This document shows, in pieces, positions 24,781 through 34,743 of a stretch of DNA of 64,000 nt (its first letter is position 1; every line of letters starts with the position of its first letter). The notes below the pieces were generated by a model. It ran no database searches and was not told the origin of the DNA. It saw nothing but the letters and a program-made list of their open reading frames with translations. This stretch comes from Deltaproteobacteria bacterium. Its GTDB lineage: Bacteria > Desulfobacterota > Desulfuromonadia > Geobacterales > Pseudopelobacteraceae. The translations under genes and the position numbers were made by a program. The stretch is taken from the NCBI GenBank assembly GCA_021780495.1, contig JAJXYO010000062.1, forward strand, positions 22,302 to 86,301. The letters are read 5' to 3'.

Positions 24781-25584
24781 ATGAGCAGGCTTACCCAGCG
24801 ACTTGCGGCGCTTAAAGCATCGAATGAAAAAGCCTTGGTGACGTTTATTACGGCCGGGGATCCGAACCTGACGATAACAGAGGAGATGATTCATCTGCTG
24901 GAAGAATCAGGGGCCGATATCATTGAGCTTGGTGTGCCTTTTTCGGACCCCATGGCCGACGGGCCAACGATTCAGCTTTCCTCGGAGCGGGCATTAGCCG
25001 CGGGCACGACCCTGACAGCCATCCTTGATACAGTCCAAAATGTCCGCAGATCGACAAACATCCCCATTATTCTGATGGGGTATCTCAATCCGATCCATGC
25101 CTACGGTTACGAACGTTTCTGCCATGATGCCACTCAGGCCGGGGTTGACGGAGTTCTGCTGGTTGACATGCCGCCCGAGGAGGCCGATGATTTTCTACGG
25201 ACCGCAAACAGGCACGGTCTGAACGTCATATTCCTTCTCACTCCCACCTCTGACAGACCCCGCATTGACACCGTCAACAAACTGGGCCGCGGCTTTATTT
25301 ACTATGTCACCGTTACCGGGGTTACCGGGGCACGGCAAGCGATATCAGACTCCCTTGCAAGCGAGCTGGCGAAGGTCAAGAACACGGTTACACTGCCGAT
25401 CATGGCAGGCTTTGGCATCTCGACCCCCGAGCAGGCCGCCAGCGTGGCCGCCCTGGCAGACGGGGTTGTCGTGGGGAGCGCCATCGTCAAACTCTTCCAG
25501 CAACATTCCGGAAATCAACTTCGTCATGAACTGATGAGCCTTGTCAAGAGACTCAAGCAGGCCATCTCGGTAACGGCAATCTGA
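24781..25584 (+). CDS. trpA: Tryptophan synthase alpha subunit
   Basis: 267 residues. Catalytic Glu49 ([13 protein letters not shown]) and Asp60 (MADGP) are both in place. It cleaves indole-3-glycerol phosphate to indole for TrpB. TrpB is normally encoded directly upstream; here the upstream gene is a chemoreceptor, so trpB must lie elsewhere. accD and folC follow, as in related Deltaproteobacteria. Confidence 0.95.
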   Translation: MSRLTQRLAALKASNEKALVTFITAGDPNLTITEEMIHLLEESGADIIELGVPFSDPMADGPTIQLSSERALAAGTTLTAILDTVQNVRRSTNIPIILMGYLNPIHAYGYERFCHDATQAGVDGVLLVDMPPEEADDFLRTANRHGLNVIFLLTPTSDRPRIDTVNKLGRGFIYYVTVTGVTGARQAISDSLASELAKVKNTVTLPIMAGFGISTPEQAASVAALADGVVVGSAIVKLFQQHSGNQLRHELMSLVKRLKQAISVTAI

Positions 25585-25670
25585 CTTGACAGCACGAGGC
25601 ATTTCTGTTACCAAGCAACTTCACTTCCATTAAATTTTTTGAGCTAAACTAAATATCACGAGGTTCACCA

Positions 25671-26525
25671 ATGAGCTGGTTCACTAAGGAAAAAGCGGGC
25701 ATAGACAAATCCGAAGGAAAGAAGATAAAGGTTCCCGAGGGGATGTGGATCAAGTGCGCGGGATGCTCGGAAACCATCCTCAGCAAGGAGATAGACATCA
25801 ACCTGAACGTGTGTCCCAAGTGCGGCCATCACTACCGCATTTCTGCCCGTCGTCGGCTTGAGGTACTGCTGGACGGAGGTACCTGGCAGGAATTCGACGC
25901 CGGAATAACGTCGGTTGATTTTCTGGAGTTCAAAGATGCCAAGAGCTATCAGGAGCGCATCGATGTCGCCCTGGCCAAGGGCGGTTCCAAGGATGCGGTC
26001 ATCTGTGTCGAGGGAACGATAGACGGAACCGCGGTCCAGGTTGCCTGCTTTGATTTTTCCTTTATGGGCGGCAGTATGGGCAGTGTCGTGGGCGAAAAGA
26101 TTACCCGTTCCATTGAGCGCGGACTTGCACGAAACCAGCCGGTAATCATCATCTCGGCCTCGGGCGGCGCCCGCATGCAGGAAAGCATCCTGTCCCTGAT
26201 GCAGATGGCCAAAACCTCCGCTGCGCTTGCCAAACTCAAAAAGGCTGGGCTGCCCTATATATCCATCCTGACCGATCCGACGACAGGGGGGGTAACCGCC
26301 AGTTTCGCCATGCTTGGCGATCTCAACATCTCCGAGCCCAAAGCGCTGATCGGATTTGCCGGCCCTCGCGTCATCGAACAAACCATTCGCCAGAAACTGC
26401 CCGAGGGCTTTCAGAGGGCCGAATATCTGCTTGACCACGGCATGGTTGATGTCATCATCCCCCGCACGGAAATGCGTTCCCAAATAGGCTCGATTTTGAA
26501 AATGCTCCATCGCCCAGCGGCCTGA
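25671..26525 (+). CDS. accD: Acetyl-CoA carboxylase carboxyltransferase subunit beta
   Basis: 284 residues. N-terminal zinc ribbon with C29, C32, C48 and C51, then the carboxyltransferase crotonase-like core (SASGGARMQESILSLMQMAK). It transfers CO2 from carboxybiotin to acetyl-CoA with AccA to make malonyl-CoA. One base separates its stop from folC. Confidence 0.96.
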   Translation: MSWFTKEKAGIDKSEGKKIKVPEGMWIKCAGCSETILSKEIDINLNVCPKCGHHYRISARRRLEVLLDGGTWQEFDAGITSVDFLEFKDAKSYQERIDVALAKGGSKDAVICVEGTIDGTAVQVACFDFSFMGGSMGSVVGEKITRSIERGLARNQPVIIISASGGARMQESILSLMQMAKTSAALAKLKKAGLPYISILTDPTTGGVTASFAMLGDLNISEPKALIGFAGPRVIEQTIRQKLPEGFQRAEYLLDHGMVDVIIPRTEMRSQIGSILKMLHRPAA

Positions 26526-26526
26526 G

Positions 26527-27804
26527 ATGTCGTTGGATGAGGTCCTGGAGAAGCTCTATGCTCGACGCCGTTTCGGCATTCGCCCCGGTCTCGACAGGGT
26601 CCGGCTGCTTCTCGAACTTCTCGGACATCCTGAGAGCTCCTTCCGCAGCATCCATGTTGTCGGCACCAACGGCAAAGGCTCAACATCGGCCTTCCTGGCG
26701 AGTATTCTTGCCGCTGCAGGCCTGCGTACGGCACTGTTCACCTCCCCACATCTGGTCAGTTTTACGGAGCGTCTCCGGATTAACGGCACTGAAATATCGC
26801 CGGATCGACTGAAACCTCTCCTCACGACGGTTCTGGATATAGCCCCCGGAGATGCTACTTTTTTTGAGATCGTTACGGCCCTGGCCGCGCTGTATTTTTC
26901 AGAAGAGTCGGTCGATATCGCTATCATGGAAGCCGGTATGGGTGGCCGATCCGATGCCACTGCGGCTCTGGCTGGCGTCATGACGGTTGTAACCCCTCTA
27001 TCCCTTGACCACTGCGACTATCTAGGAACAACACTGAAGCTGATCGCCGAAGAAAAGTGCGGAATCGCGGAGCCTGACACACCGGTCATTATCGGCCACC
27101 AGACAGCGGATGCTCGTGAGGCCATCAGTTCCAGTTTCCGTGCTGGCAAAAACCGGCTGGTATGGACCGACACAGCTGTTTCTGCTGACTGGAATCAGGA
27201 TAGAACCCTCCGGTACCACGGCATCCGTTCCACGCTCAACAATCTCACATCCGGAATCCCCGGGCGATACCAGGCGGATAACGCCTCGCTGGCCCTTGCC
27301 GCTGCCGAGTCAATTGCTGCTATGGGCATCAATGTTTCAGTTGAAGCACTACGAAGCGGCGTTTCACAGGCATGTTGGCCGGGGCGTATGGAAACCATTC
27401 CAGGCTCCCCCCGCCTGCTGCTGGACGGAGCGCATAACCCGGCCGGTGCTGCTGTCCTGGCCGAGGCATTAAAGGATTTTCGCTATCAGAGGTTGTTGCT
27501 GGTGCTTGGGATAATGGCCGACAAGGACGTGCACGAGATTATATCCGCGCTGGCGCCGCTCATTGACACATGCTATTGTGTCAGCCCCGCGGTAGACCGG
27601 TCCATGGACGATACGAAATTGGCAGCCATCCTGACAGCGATGGACATTCCCTCCCGGGCATGCGGCAGTGTCAGAACAGGAATAGAGTGCGCGCAGCGGG
27701 ATGCCGAAAACGATGATCTGGTTCTCGTGTGCGGTTCGCTATTTACCGTGGGTGAAGCAAAGGCTTGGCTGGCGGGGAGATCATTTGAGGGAATACGTGG
27801 CTAA
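26527..27804 (+). CDS. folC: Bifunctional folylpolyglutamate/dihydrofolate synthase
   Basis: 425 residues. Mur-ligase fold: P-loop GTNGKGST (~46-53), the second conserved block IAIMEAGMGGRSDATAAL, and C-terminal DGAHNP. It adds glutamates to folates. The C-terminal 8 bp overlap the lptD start. Confidence 0.94.
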   Translation: MSLDEVLEKLYARRRFGIRPGLDRVRLLLELLGHPESSFRSIHVVGTNGKGSTSAFLASILAAAGLRTALFTSPHLVSFTERLRINGTEISPDRLKPLLTTVLDIAPGDATFFEIVTALAALYFSEESVDIAIMEAGMGGRSDATAALAGVMTVVTPLSLDHCDYLGTTLKLIAEEKCGIAEPDTPVIIGHQTADAREAISSSFRAGKNRLVWTDTAVSADWNQDRTLRYHGIRSTLNNLTSGIPGRYQADNASLALAAAESIAAMGINVSVEALRSGVSQACWPGRMETIPGSPRLLLDGAHNPAGAAVLAEALKDFRYQRLLLVLGIMADKDVHEIISALAPLIDTCYCVSPAVDRSMDDTKLAAILTAMDIPSRACGSVRTGIECAQRDAENDDLVLVCGSLFTVGEAKAWLAGRSFEGIRG

Positions 27805-29908
27805 GACATCATTGCCGATAACCATCCTCAGAACTGTTATAACCACCCTCTGCGTGGTTTATTTGTCAACAGCTCTGGCCTGGGGAGAGACGCCCGGTGA
27901 GGTCGGCAATGACATGCGCATCAATGCCGATAGCATGGACCACAACCAGGTATCTGACGTTATTACGGCCAAAGGCAATGTTGTGCTGCAGTGGCACGGC
28001 GCAACCCTCACCTGTGACAACGCAACGTATGACCGATCAAAAAGGATTCTCATGGCCACAGGTCATGTCGTTATTATCAAAGGGAAAGATACGATCAAAG
28101 GCGAATCGGTCACTATCGATCTGGAAAGCGCACGCGGAGAACTGTCCGGGGCGAATATTTTTGTAAAACAGAATAATGTCCATATCACCAGCGACAAGAT
28201 TACCCGCACTGCTGACAATGATTACTCTGCCAGTCATGGCAGTTATACGACCTGCGACGCCCAGATCCCCTCCTGGAAATTCGGGGCCAGCGATCTTGAC
28301 GTGACAATCGATGGATATGGAACCGCAAAAAATATTGTCTTCTACATCAAGGATATTCCGGTATTGTATCTTCCCTACCTCGTTTTTCCGGCCAAGCGAG
28401 AACGTCAATCCGGCTTTCTGTTCCCGCGATTTGGCTGGTCGGCGACCAAAGGATTTGAGACAGATCTATATTACTACTGGGCAATTTCACCAAGTCAAGA
28501 GGCCACTATTGACCTGGATATTCAAAGTAAACGTGGCGTCGGCACGGGCCTGGATTACCATTACCTGCGCAGGAAGGGTAGCGCCGGCAACCTGGGTGGT
28601 TACCTGATCTACGATCAGATAACCGACACCATGCGAGGTTTAGTCTCTCAAACTCACCAAGAGATTATTTCACCGGAGATGAACCTGCGCACATCGATTA
28701 ACTGGACGAGCGACCGTTTATTTTTAAACGACTATGGCACCAAAAGCGGCGAGTACAACCGTCAATCCAATGACAGCACCGTCAATTTCCTCAAAACGTG
28801 GCAAAACTACGCTTTGACCGCCAACCTGCGTTACACTCAGGATTATTACGCATCCTCCAACAACAGTACCCTTCAAACCCTGCCGGAAATCGGCCTGGCT
28901 GCGGTACGCCAGCAGATCTTTTCCACCCCGGTCTACTTTGACCTCGATAGCATCGCAAGCAATTTTTACCGGGAAAGCGGTACCCGCGGGCAACGCTTCT
29001 ACGGATTTCCCCGTCTTACTCTGGTGACTGGAATCCCGGGATATCTCAGCATGTCAGCCTATGCCGGCACCCATCTTCGAGCATACAATACAGACAACAA
29101 CTCGTCCGGTAGTCCGGTAAATATGCGTGATGGTATTCTGCTGCCCGAAGCGGGCCTGCGCCTTTCCACCTCCTTCAGCAAGGTGTACGAAATAGGCGGT
29201 GCACAGCTGATGAAACTGCGGCACGAAATGATGCCGGAGATTAGCTATACTTACATACCACAACGGGACCAGTCACGTTTTCCGTTTTACGATTACAAGG
29301 ACCTCATCATCCATCAGAACGTACTGTACTACTCACTGACAAGCTTTCTCGGCGGTAAGTTCCGCAGCGGTGAAACAACCGAATACCGCGATTTGATGCG
29401 CGTGAAACTCTCCCAAGGTTACAGTATCGGCGGCAACAGGCAGGACCTCCTCACGGTCGTTGATGCCCAGCGCCCCTGGTCGGATGTCATACTGGAATCG
29501 GACACGTGGGTGCACCCCCACGCCAGATTGACTTTTGATGCCCGTTACAATGTTTACGGCAACTACCTGTCCAGCGCCGCACCTGGCGTGCAATTTGATG
29601 ACAATCGCGGCACAACCGCAGATGTCAGCTACCACATGGAGCATAACGAAGTTGAGTATTTGGAAGGACATCTCGCCACAAAGATATTCAAACCATGGGC
29701 CTTCGGCTACTCAACACGTTTCTCTTTTGACCGTCAGAACTTCCTTGAATCGGTCTATTCTGCCGAATATACCCACCAATGCTGGAGCATCAGCGTCTCA
29801 ATCCGCGACCGGCGTGTCACCAATCCCGGGCTTTCCCCCTCATTCAATTTCAGCCTTACGGGTGCTTTCGGCTCCGGTTCACCTCCCAGCGCTTTGGCCG
29901 GAAAATAG
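27797..29908 (+). CDS. lptD: LPS-assembly protein LptD
   Basis: 703 residues from GTG 27797 (TGAGGGAATAC upstream); a longer frame reaching into folC is not credible. Signal peptide (~8-28), OstA/LptA-like periplasmic domain (~37-150, MRINADSMDHNQ start and repeated GNVVLQ/GHVVI beta units), and then a long transmembrane barrel to the C terminus ending in aromatic strands. It inserts lipopolysaccharide in the outer leaflet with LptE. Shorter than E. coli LptD (784 aa). Two cysteines remain (TLTCDN and YTTCDA), the latter in the N domain. Confidence 0.92.
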   Translation: MAKTSLPITILRTVITTLCVVYLSTALAWGETPGEVGNDMRINADSMDHNQVSDVITAKGNVVLQWHGATLTCDNATYDRSKRILMATGHVVIIKGKDTIKGESVTIDLESARGELSGANIFVKQNNVHITSDKITRTADNDYSASHGSYTTCDAQIPSWKFGASDLDVTIDGYGTAKNIVFYIKDIPVLYLPYLVFPAKRERQSGFLFPRFGWSATKGFETDLYYYWAISPSQEATIDLDIQSKRGVGTGLDYHYLRRKGSAGNLGGYLIYDQITDTMRGLVSQTHQEIISPEMNLRTSINWTSDRLFLNDYGTKSGEYNRQSNDSTVNFLKTWQNYALTANLRYTQDYYASSNNSTLQTLPEIGLAAVRQQIFSTPVYFDLDSIASNFYRESGTRGQRFYGFPRLTLVTGIPGYLSMSAYAGTHLRAYNTDNNSSGSPVNMRDGILLPEAGLRLSTSFSKVYEIGGAQLMKLRHEMMPEISYTYIPQRDQSRFPFYDYKDLIIHQNVLYYSLTSFLGGKFRSGETTEYRDLMRVKLSQGYSIGGNRQDLLTVVDAQRPWSDVILESDTWVHPHARLTFDARYNVYGNYLSSAAPGVQFDDNRGTTADVSYHMEHNEVEYLEGHLATKIFKPWAFGYSTRFSFDRQNFLESVYSAEYTHQCWSISVSIRDRRVTNPGLSPSFNFSLTGAFGSGSPPSALAGK

Positions 29909-29938
29909 GCGTAACCACGTATTCTCCGCAAATTAATG

Positions 29939-29986
29939 CAATCAAATGGGGGCACTCTCCACGAAGAGAGTGCCCCCATTTGATTG
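29939..29986. terminator. Perfect 21-bp hairpin between convergent genes
   Basis: Arms 29939-29959 and 29966-29986 are exact inverse complements with a 6-nt loop (CACGAA). It sits between lptD (+) and a methyltransferase gene (-), the place for a bidirectional terminator. T runs on either side are short, and the stem is unusually long and perfect. Confidence 0.7.
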
Positions 29987-30048
29987 TTTCACGTAATGGC
30001 ACATTACAGCTTTTCCAGCCATGAGCCACACAGACGCGAGTGTTATTT

Positions 30049-31134
30049 TCACCTGGTATACTGCAGCAAAAACATAGCCTTTTGGTATACGCGTACTGAA
30101 TCGAGGAGTTCGGGACCAAGCGAGTGACGTGCTACCGGACTGCGAAAAGAGCGCAGAAAACTGCGCTCCCGCCAACCGAGAAGCGGGTTCTCAAAACCGA
30201 GACGCGGTGGCAGCTGAACTGTCCCGAACTGCAAAGGAGTGATAACTCTCCTCAGACAGGGATTGAGCAAGAGGTAATTCAAGGCGCTATCCAGGTTGTT
30301 CCTTTTGGTGGCATGACCCAGATAAAACAGGAAATTACCGCTGGATTGCCGATCCGATTCCATCCGCCTGATTCTCTTCAGCTCATCATCGACTTGTTCC
30401 AGAGCATCGCAATGAGCAAACTGGAGTAGTTCCAGACCTGTCTGGCGTATCAGCTCCAACACCTCATCAATGCGGAATGTCTTCACACAAGGGTGTAGCA
30501 GGGAGTCAGCCAGACCGGCATCGAATCCGGCTTCATCGGAACTATCAACGAATGCCCGTAACCGGGATCCCTTGGCCGAGCGCCTGATGATGTCTTTTGC
30601 ACGAGCGGCATCGCGGACTCCCAACAAGCGGAAAACCCGCCGGATGGACTCCTCCTCGCGTCTGGCATAGCGGTTATATATCATTACCCGCACAATCCCC
30701 CCCGCCGCCAGACGCGCTTCAAGCGATCTCAGCCCCACCACGGGATCATCCAGATGATGGAGTACACCAAAGGCATCGATCAGACCGAAAGGACCCGGAG
30801 CAGCAGCGGCATCGAGCAGATCACCGGTTCGGTAACGAACATTGTGGCAACCGTGAAGCAGGCAGTGCAGGCGAGCCCTGCGGAGACTACTCGCCGAAAG
30901 ATCCAGGGCGGTTATTTCAGATGCGGGATTCGCCACGGAAAACGGATAGGGAGAAAAACTTCCGCAACCGGCTATCAGGATCCGTTGAGCCTCTTTTGGC
31001 GGCAGTTCACCGTTAAATCTCGTCCAGAGGGCTATCAGATTGAGTGCATAGGTATCTCCGGTACGTACCGAAGCCAGCAGGGGGAATTGGGGATACGGGT
31101 ATCGTTCGTAATGGCAGCGGACTGTTTCGGACAT
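30049..31134 (-). CDS. Class I SAM-dependent methyltransferase
   Basis: 361 residues. Motif I ILIAGCGSFSPYPF (~52-65) is followed by TALDLS (acidic ribose-binding residue) and FGVLHHLDDP, the UbiE/Coq5-type pattern. A ~150-residue C-terminal extension is not recognised. Substrate unknown. It stands alone with its own transcription unit. Confidence 0.82.
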   Translation of the reverse strand: MSETVRCHYERYPYPQFPLLASVRTGDTYALNLIALWTRFNGELPPKEAQRILIAGCGSFSPYPFSVANPASEITALDLSASSLRRARLHCLLHGCHNVRYRTGDLLDAAAAPGPFGLIDAFGVLHHLDDPVVGLRSLEARLAAGGIVRVMIYNRYARREEESIRRVFRLLGVRDAARAKDIIRRSAKGSRLRAFVDSSDEAGFDAGLADSLLHPCVKTFRIDEVLELIRQTGLELLQFAHCDALEQVDDELKRIRRMESDRQSSGNFLFYLGHATKRNNLDSALNYLLLNPCLRRVITPLQFGTVQLPPRLGFENPLLGWRERSFLRSFRSPVARHSLGPELLDSVRVYQKAMFLLQYTR

Positions 31135-31298
31135 GTTTCACTCTATCAAGACATTACTGACGTATCAAATAATTTCCGGGAATGTTTTTTAAAAATAGTT
31201 TTTGGATGTTCATACCCCGATTATTGACACCACCCTTGAAACTTACTGTCAAGTATATCAGGCCCGGAGATCATTTCACATGAAACCGCACACCAGAC

Positions 31299-31334
31299 AA
31301 AAAAAGCCCCTCCGAAGGGGAGAGGCTTTTCTAC
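31299..31334 (-). terminator. Intrinsic terminator of the OB-fold gene
   Basis: AAAAGCCCCTCC ... GGAGAGGCTTTT stem-loop with one mismatch. Read on the minus strand it ends in a T run. It sits 22 bp past the stop of the OB-fold gene. Confidence 0.75.
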
Positions 31335-31355
31335 AGCAGCGGGCCAGGAGGCCAT

Positions 31356-32186
31356 CTACTTGGTAATTTTGCTGTCTTCGATAATCACGGCATATTTGTA
31401 ACCGGAACCAAAGTCTTTGTCTTTGTACAGCGTTCCCTTTATTGTGACTACGTCACCCACATCCGCTGTGTCAGTAACAGAAGTGCAGACCAGATCATGC
31501 GTTTTCTTCTTGGCTGACCCGGTACCATCCTGAATATGAATCCAGTTTTTACCCATGATCCCGCCGGACACCTTGACAACCTGCCCGCGTATAACAACCT
31601 GCTTCTTATTGAGCCTGGCACTGTGTTTGATGGCTCCTTCTACAGTGTAGGCATTTGCTCCGGTTGCCTTTTTAACGGAAATCTTCACAACTTTGACTGT
31701 GGCAGCCCCCGCACTACCGGGTGAGATCCCCTGCGACTTTCCCGGATCTGGTGCAGCAATTTTCGCAGCACCGGAAAGAACACCATTCGAGAAGACGATC
31801 GAATCAAAGGTGCGTTTCAGGGATTTACTCTCGAATCTTCCCATCTCCACACCCGGTTTGAAGCTCATCTCGGCTCCAACCCTGACGGGTGTTTCGGCTA
31901 CAGCCACCCAGGTTTTCTTGCCATTGGACTGCTCAATAAGCACGTAACTGTAACCACCGGCGTTCATGGTCTGAAGCACCTTGCCAACCAATGGTTGCGG
32001 GGCCGCTGACTTATCGGATGGTGCAGAAGGTGCTGCTACGGGCATGGCAGCATGCCCGGAATGTTTGGCAGGTGCAGCCGATTCAACCGCAGCAGGGCCA
32101 GCCGCAGGCTTTGCAGGCGTTTCAGCAGCCATGGCAACAGCTGCGAGAGTACAGAATGTTACGGACAGGAACATGGTCTTTTTCAT
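31356..32186 (-). CDS. Periplasmic OB-fold (nucleic-acid-binding-like) protein
   Basis: 276 residues. Signal peptide (~1-20, ends AMAAE), an Ala/Pro-rich linker (~21-65), a first beta domain ([19 protein letters not shown]) and a C-terminal OB-like domain ([20 protein letters not shown], then [20 protein letters not shown]). Proteins of this type are frequent next to cytochrome genes in Geobacter relatives; their role is not established. Linker residues include HSGHAAMP, a possible metal site. Confidence 0.75.
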   Translation of the reverse strand: MKKTMFLSVTFCTLAAVAMAAETPAKPAAGPAAVESAAPAKHSGHAAMPVAAPSAPSDKSAAPQPLVGKVLQTMNAGGYSYVLIEQSNGKKTWVAVAETPVRVGAEMSFKPGVEMGRFESKSLKRTFDSIVFSNGVLSGAAKIAAPDPGKSQGISPGSAGAATVKVVKISVKKATGANAYTVEGAIKHSARLNKKQVVIRGQVVKVSGGIMGKNWIHIQDGTGSAKKKTHDLVCTSVTDTADVGDVVTIKGTLYKDKDFGSGYKYAVIIEDSKITK

Positions 32187-32278
32187 ACAATCCCCTTTTT
32201 TGGATTTACCGACATCGTTTTTCTGATACTATCATGAAAATATTGGTTCTGAAACGTCAAAAACGGGGTACATATCAT

Positions 32279-32956
32279 ATGAAACAAAACGCAGTAGTTC
32301 TGTACAGCGGTGGGCTGGACTCCACCACCTGCCTGGCAATGGCCGCAGACGAAGGATTTGCGCCCTATGCTATCAGTTTTTCATATGGGCAGCGACACAG
32401 TTACGAACTTGACGTTGCCAAAGCCAATGCGAAGCGGATGGGAGCGCAGGAACATTTGGTAGTGGATTTTGACCTGCGGCTGATGGGCGGCAGCGCCTTG
32501 ACGGCAGATATTGATGTCCCGAAAAAAGGGGTTGGAAACGAGATCCCGGTGACCTATGTACCGGCCCGCAACACTATTTTTCTTTCTTTTGCCCTGGGAT
32601 GGGCAGAGGTACTGGGCGCCTTTGACATCTACATCGGTGTCAATGCCTTGGATTATTCCGGTTACCCCGACTGTCGCCCCGAATACATAACCGCCTACGA
32701 GAACATGGCCAACCTGGCTACAAAGGCCGGTATAGAGCACACAGGCCATTTTCGTATCCACACCCCGCTGATCAGCATGACCAAGGCCGAGATCATCAAG
32801 GCCGGCATCGCTCTGAATGTGGACTACGGCCTGACTCACTCCTGCTATGACCCTTCTCCCGCCGGACTATCCTGCGGACAGTGCGATTCGTGCAGACTGC
32901 GATTGAAAGGATTCAGCGAGGCCGGGTTGACTGACCCGCTGTTGTATCTCAACTAA
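32279..32956 (+). CDS. queC: 7-cyano-7-deazaguanine synthase QueC
   Basis: 225 residues from ATG 32279. P-loop SGGLDSTT (~10-17) of the PP-loop ATPases and a C-terminal zinc site of four cysteines ([19 protein letters not shown]). It converts CDG to preQ0 in queuosine synthesis. Other que genes are not in the window. No preQ1 aptamer was recognised upstream. Confidence 0.95.
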   Translation: MKQNAVVLYSGGLDSTTCLAMAADEGFAPYAISFSYGQRHSYELDVAKANAKRMGAQEHLVVDFDLRLMGGSALTADIDVPKKGVGNEIPVTYVPARNTIFLSFALGWAEVLGAFDIYIGVNALDYSGYPDCRPEYITAYENMANLATKAGIEHTGHFRIHTPLISMTKAEIIKAGIALNVDYGLTHSCYDPSPAGLSCGQCDSCRLRLKGFSEAGLTDPLLYLN

Positions 32957-33022
32957 AGGAAAAAGCTGGATAAATTTATCCACAATATTTAGCTTAAAGC
33001 GGAGCGTCTAGCGAAATCATTT

Positions 33023-33058
33023 AAAAGGGTTTAACCGTCATAAAGTTAAACCCTTTTT
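33023..33058 (+). terminator. Intrinsic terminator of queC
   Basis: Perfect 13-bp stem AAAAGGGTTTAAC/GTTAAACCCTTTT with a 9-nt loop and trailing T's. Its symmetry lets it serve ruvA, arriving from the other side, as well. Confidence 0.85.
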
Positions 33059-33109
33059 GCTCAGCCGTGAGACATATAGTCTTTGCTTTATATAAATGTG
33101 CAGCCATCC

Positions 33110-33706
33110 TCACTTCATCAAAAACTTCAACGCCTGTTTCAACAATTCTTCTACACCGGCTCCTCCGCTGGCATCCAGACCTGCCAGTGCCTTTCGGACC
33201 TGTGGCTCCTTATACCCCAGATTCAGCAGTGCCGAAATCACATCATCCAAGACATCTTCTTCCGGGATCCCGTGCACCTCTGTTTTGGGCAGCGCAGAGA
33301 GATCCAGTTTACCGACCTTGTCTTTCAATTCGAGTATCAGTCGCTCAGCGGTTTTCTTGCCAATACCCGGGATGGTGGAAAGCTTGTGAATATCATTGAG
33401 ACTTAGGGCCTGGGCCAATGCGGCTGGTTGGATATTTGAGAGAATATCCCGGGCCAGCTTGGGGCCGACACCGGAAACGGAGATCAACAGCTGAAAGAAA
33501 GACTTTTCCAAGCGGGTCCGGAAGCCATACAGCTGGATAGCATCTTCACGGACACTGGTATGAATATGCAGACTGACAACGCCCTCTTCGGGCAGTTCAT
33601 AATAGGTGGAAAATGGGATCATAACACGGTAGCCGACCCCATTTACGTCAAGGATGATATGATCGGGTGATTTGTGGGCTATCTTTCCGGTCAGCAATGC
33701 GATCAT
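33110..33706 (-). CDS. ruvA: Holliday junction DNA helicase subunit RuvA
   Basis: 198 residues. N-terminal OB domain ([24 protein letters not shown] start), two HhH motifs ([12 protein letters not shown] and [12 protein letters not shown]), and the short C-terminal domain III that contacts RuvB. It overlaps ruvC by 4 bp. RuvB is not encoded next to it: queC converges from the other side. Confidence 0.95.
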   Translation of the reverse strand: MIALLTGKIAHKSPDHIILDVNGVGYRVMIPFSTYYELPEEGVVSLHIHTSVREDAIQLYGFRTRLEKSFFQLLISVSGVGPKLARDILSNIQPAALAQALSLNDIHKLSTIPGIGKKTAERLILELKDKVGKLDLSALPKTEVHGIPEEDVLDDVISALLNLGYKEPQVRKALAGLDASGGAGVEELLKQALKFLMK

Positions 33707-34233
33707 GGTGTATAGTTCCTCCAGGACGTCCGGCGTTTTGCAACTGCGGGACCTGCTTTTTGGCGAAGCTCACGGGAGTTGATATGACAAACCGCCACTG
33801 CCAGGGCGTCAGAGGCGTCTTCCTGCGCAATTTCAGGCAAGCCGAGCAAAACCTTGAGCATCTTCTGGACCTGACCCTTCTCAGCCCTGCCCTGCCCCAC
33901 TACAGCCTGCTTGACCTGCAGTGCCGTGTACTCGGCGACCGGCAACCCGGCATGAACCGCGGCAACAATGGCGGCCCCTCTGGCCTGGCCCAACTTGAGG
34001 GCGCTCTGCACATTGGTAGAGAAAAATATATTTTCTATCGCAACCTCATCGGGATGGAACTCGGCTATCACCTCGGTAAGTCCATCGAAAATCAGTTTTA
34101 GCCGCCCGGCAAAGTCTGTAGCCTTATCGGTAAAGATTGCTCCGTTGTCAACGTGAACTAAAGCGTGGCCCTGCTGATCCACGATGCCGTAACCGGTTAT
34201 ACGTGAACCTGGGTCGATACCGAGTACGCGCAT
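33703..34233 (-). CDS. ruvC: Holliday junction resolvase RuvC
   Basis: 176 residues. Catalytic acids: D7 (GIDPGSR), the Glu in VAIENIFF (~66) and the C-terminal [11 protein letters not shown] pair. It cuts four-way junctions with RuvAB. It starts on the last base of the msrA stop region. Confidence 0.95.
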   Translation of the reverse strand: MRVLGIDPGSRITGYGIVDQQGHALVHVDNGAIFTDKATDFAGRLKLIFDGLTEVIAEFHPDEVAIENIFFSTNVQSALKLGQARGAAIVAAVHAGLPVAEYTALQVKQAVVGQGRAEKGQVQKMLKVLLGLPEIAQEDASDALAVAVCHINSRELRQKAGPAVAKRRTSWRNYTP

Positions 34234-34700
34234 CAGAATCCGCAGCCAGCAGAATGTTTCTGATGATACTTCTGATGATAGTCCTCTGCTTCCCAGAAGG
34301 TTGAGTACGGGACGATCTCGGTGACAACGGGGCGCCGCAGGCGAGCAGAATGTCCGAGAAGTTCACGTGATTTCTCCGCCATCTGCTTCTGCGCGTCAGA
34401 GTGGTAAAAGATTGCTGAGCGATATTGGGTGCCCGTATCAGGTCCCTGACGGTTGAGCTGGCTCGGATCGTGGCATTGCCAGAAGACATCCAGCAGTTGG
34501 TCATATGATATGATCGACGGGTCGAAGGTGACCTCGACCGCCTCGGCATGACCGGACATATCCGAGCAGACGTCACGGTAGGTGGGATGTTCCATATGAC
34601 CGCCGATGTAACCGACCCGTGTCGAGATAATTCCAGGGATTGTCGAGAATGCATCTTCAACACCCCAGAAGCAGCCTGCTGCAAAGGTGGCTTTTTCCAT
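34233..34700 (-). CDS. msrA: Peptide-methionine (S)-S-oxide reductase
   Basis: 155 residues from the ATG at 34700 (GGAGAACCTG upstream); a TTG 12 bp earlier is less likely. GCFWG with catalytic Cys10, then GYIGG and the QYRSAIFYH motif. It repairs oxidised methionine. Its position between yebC and ruvC interrupts a commonly tight yebC-ruvC-ruvA order. Confidence 0.94.
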   Translation of the reverse strand: MEKATFAAGCFWGVEDAFSTIPGIISTRVGYIGGHMEHPTYRDVCSDMSGHAEAVEVTFDPSIISYDQLLDVFWQCHDPSQLNRQGPDTGTQYRSAIFYHSDAQKQMAEKSRELLGHSARLRRPVVTEIVPYSTFWEAEDYHQKYHQKHSAGCGF

Positions 34701-34720
34701 CAGGTTCTCCAAACGTAAAA

Positions 34721-34740
34721 AAGGGGGCCGAAGCCCCCCT
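34721..34740 (-). terminator. Intrinsic terminator of yebC
   Basis: GGGGGC-CGAA-GCCCCC hairpin (34723-34738). On the minus strand it is followed by TTTTTT. It lies only 4 bp past the yebC stop and just upstream of msrA. Confidence 0.88.
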
Positions 34741-34743
34741 GCA

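Noticed and set aside
25665..26510. 281-codon minus-strand ORF
   Set aside because: Opposite accD; composition is that of a shadow frame.
32187..32278. preQ1 riboswitch before queC
   Set aside because: No match to the short H-type pseudoknot pattern; nothing beyond an AT-rich leader was seen.
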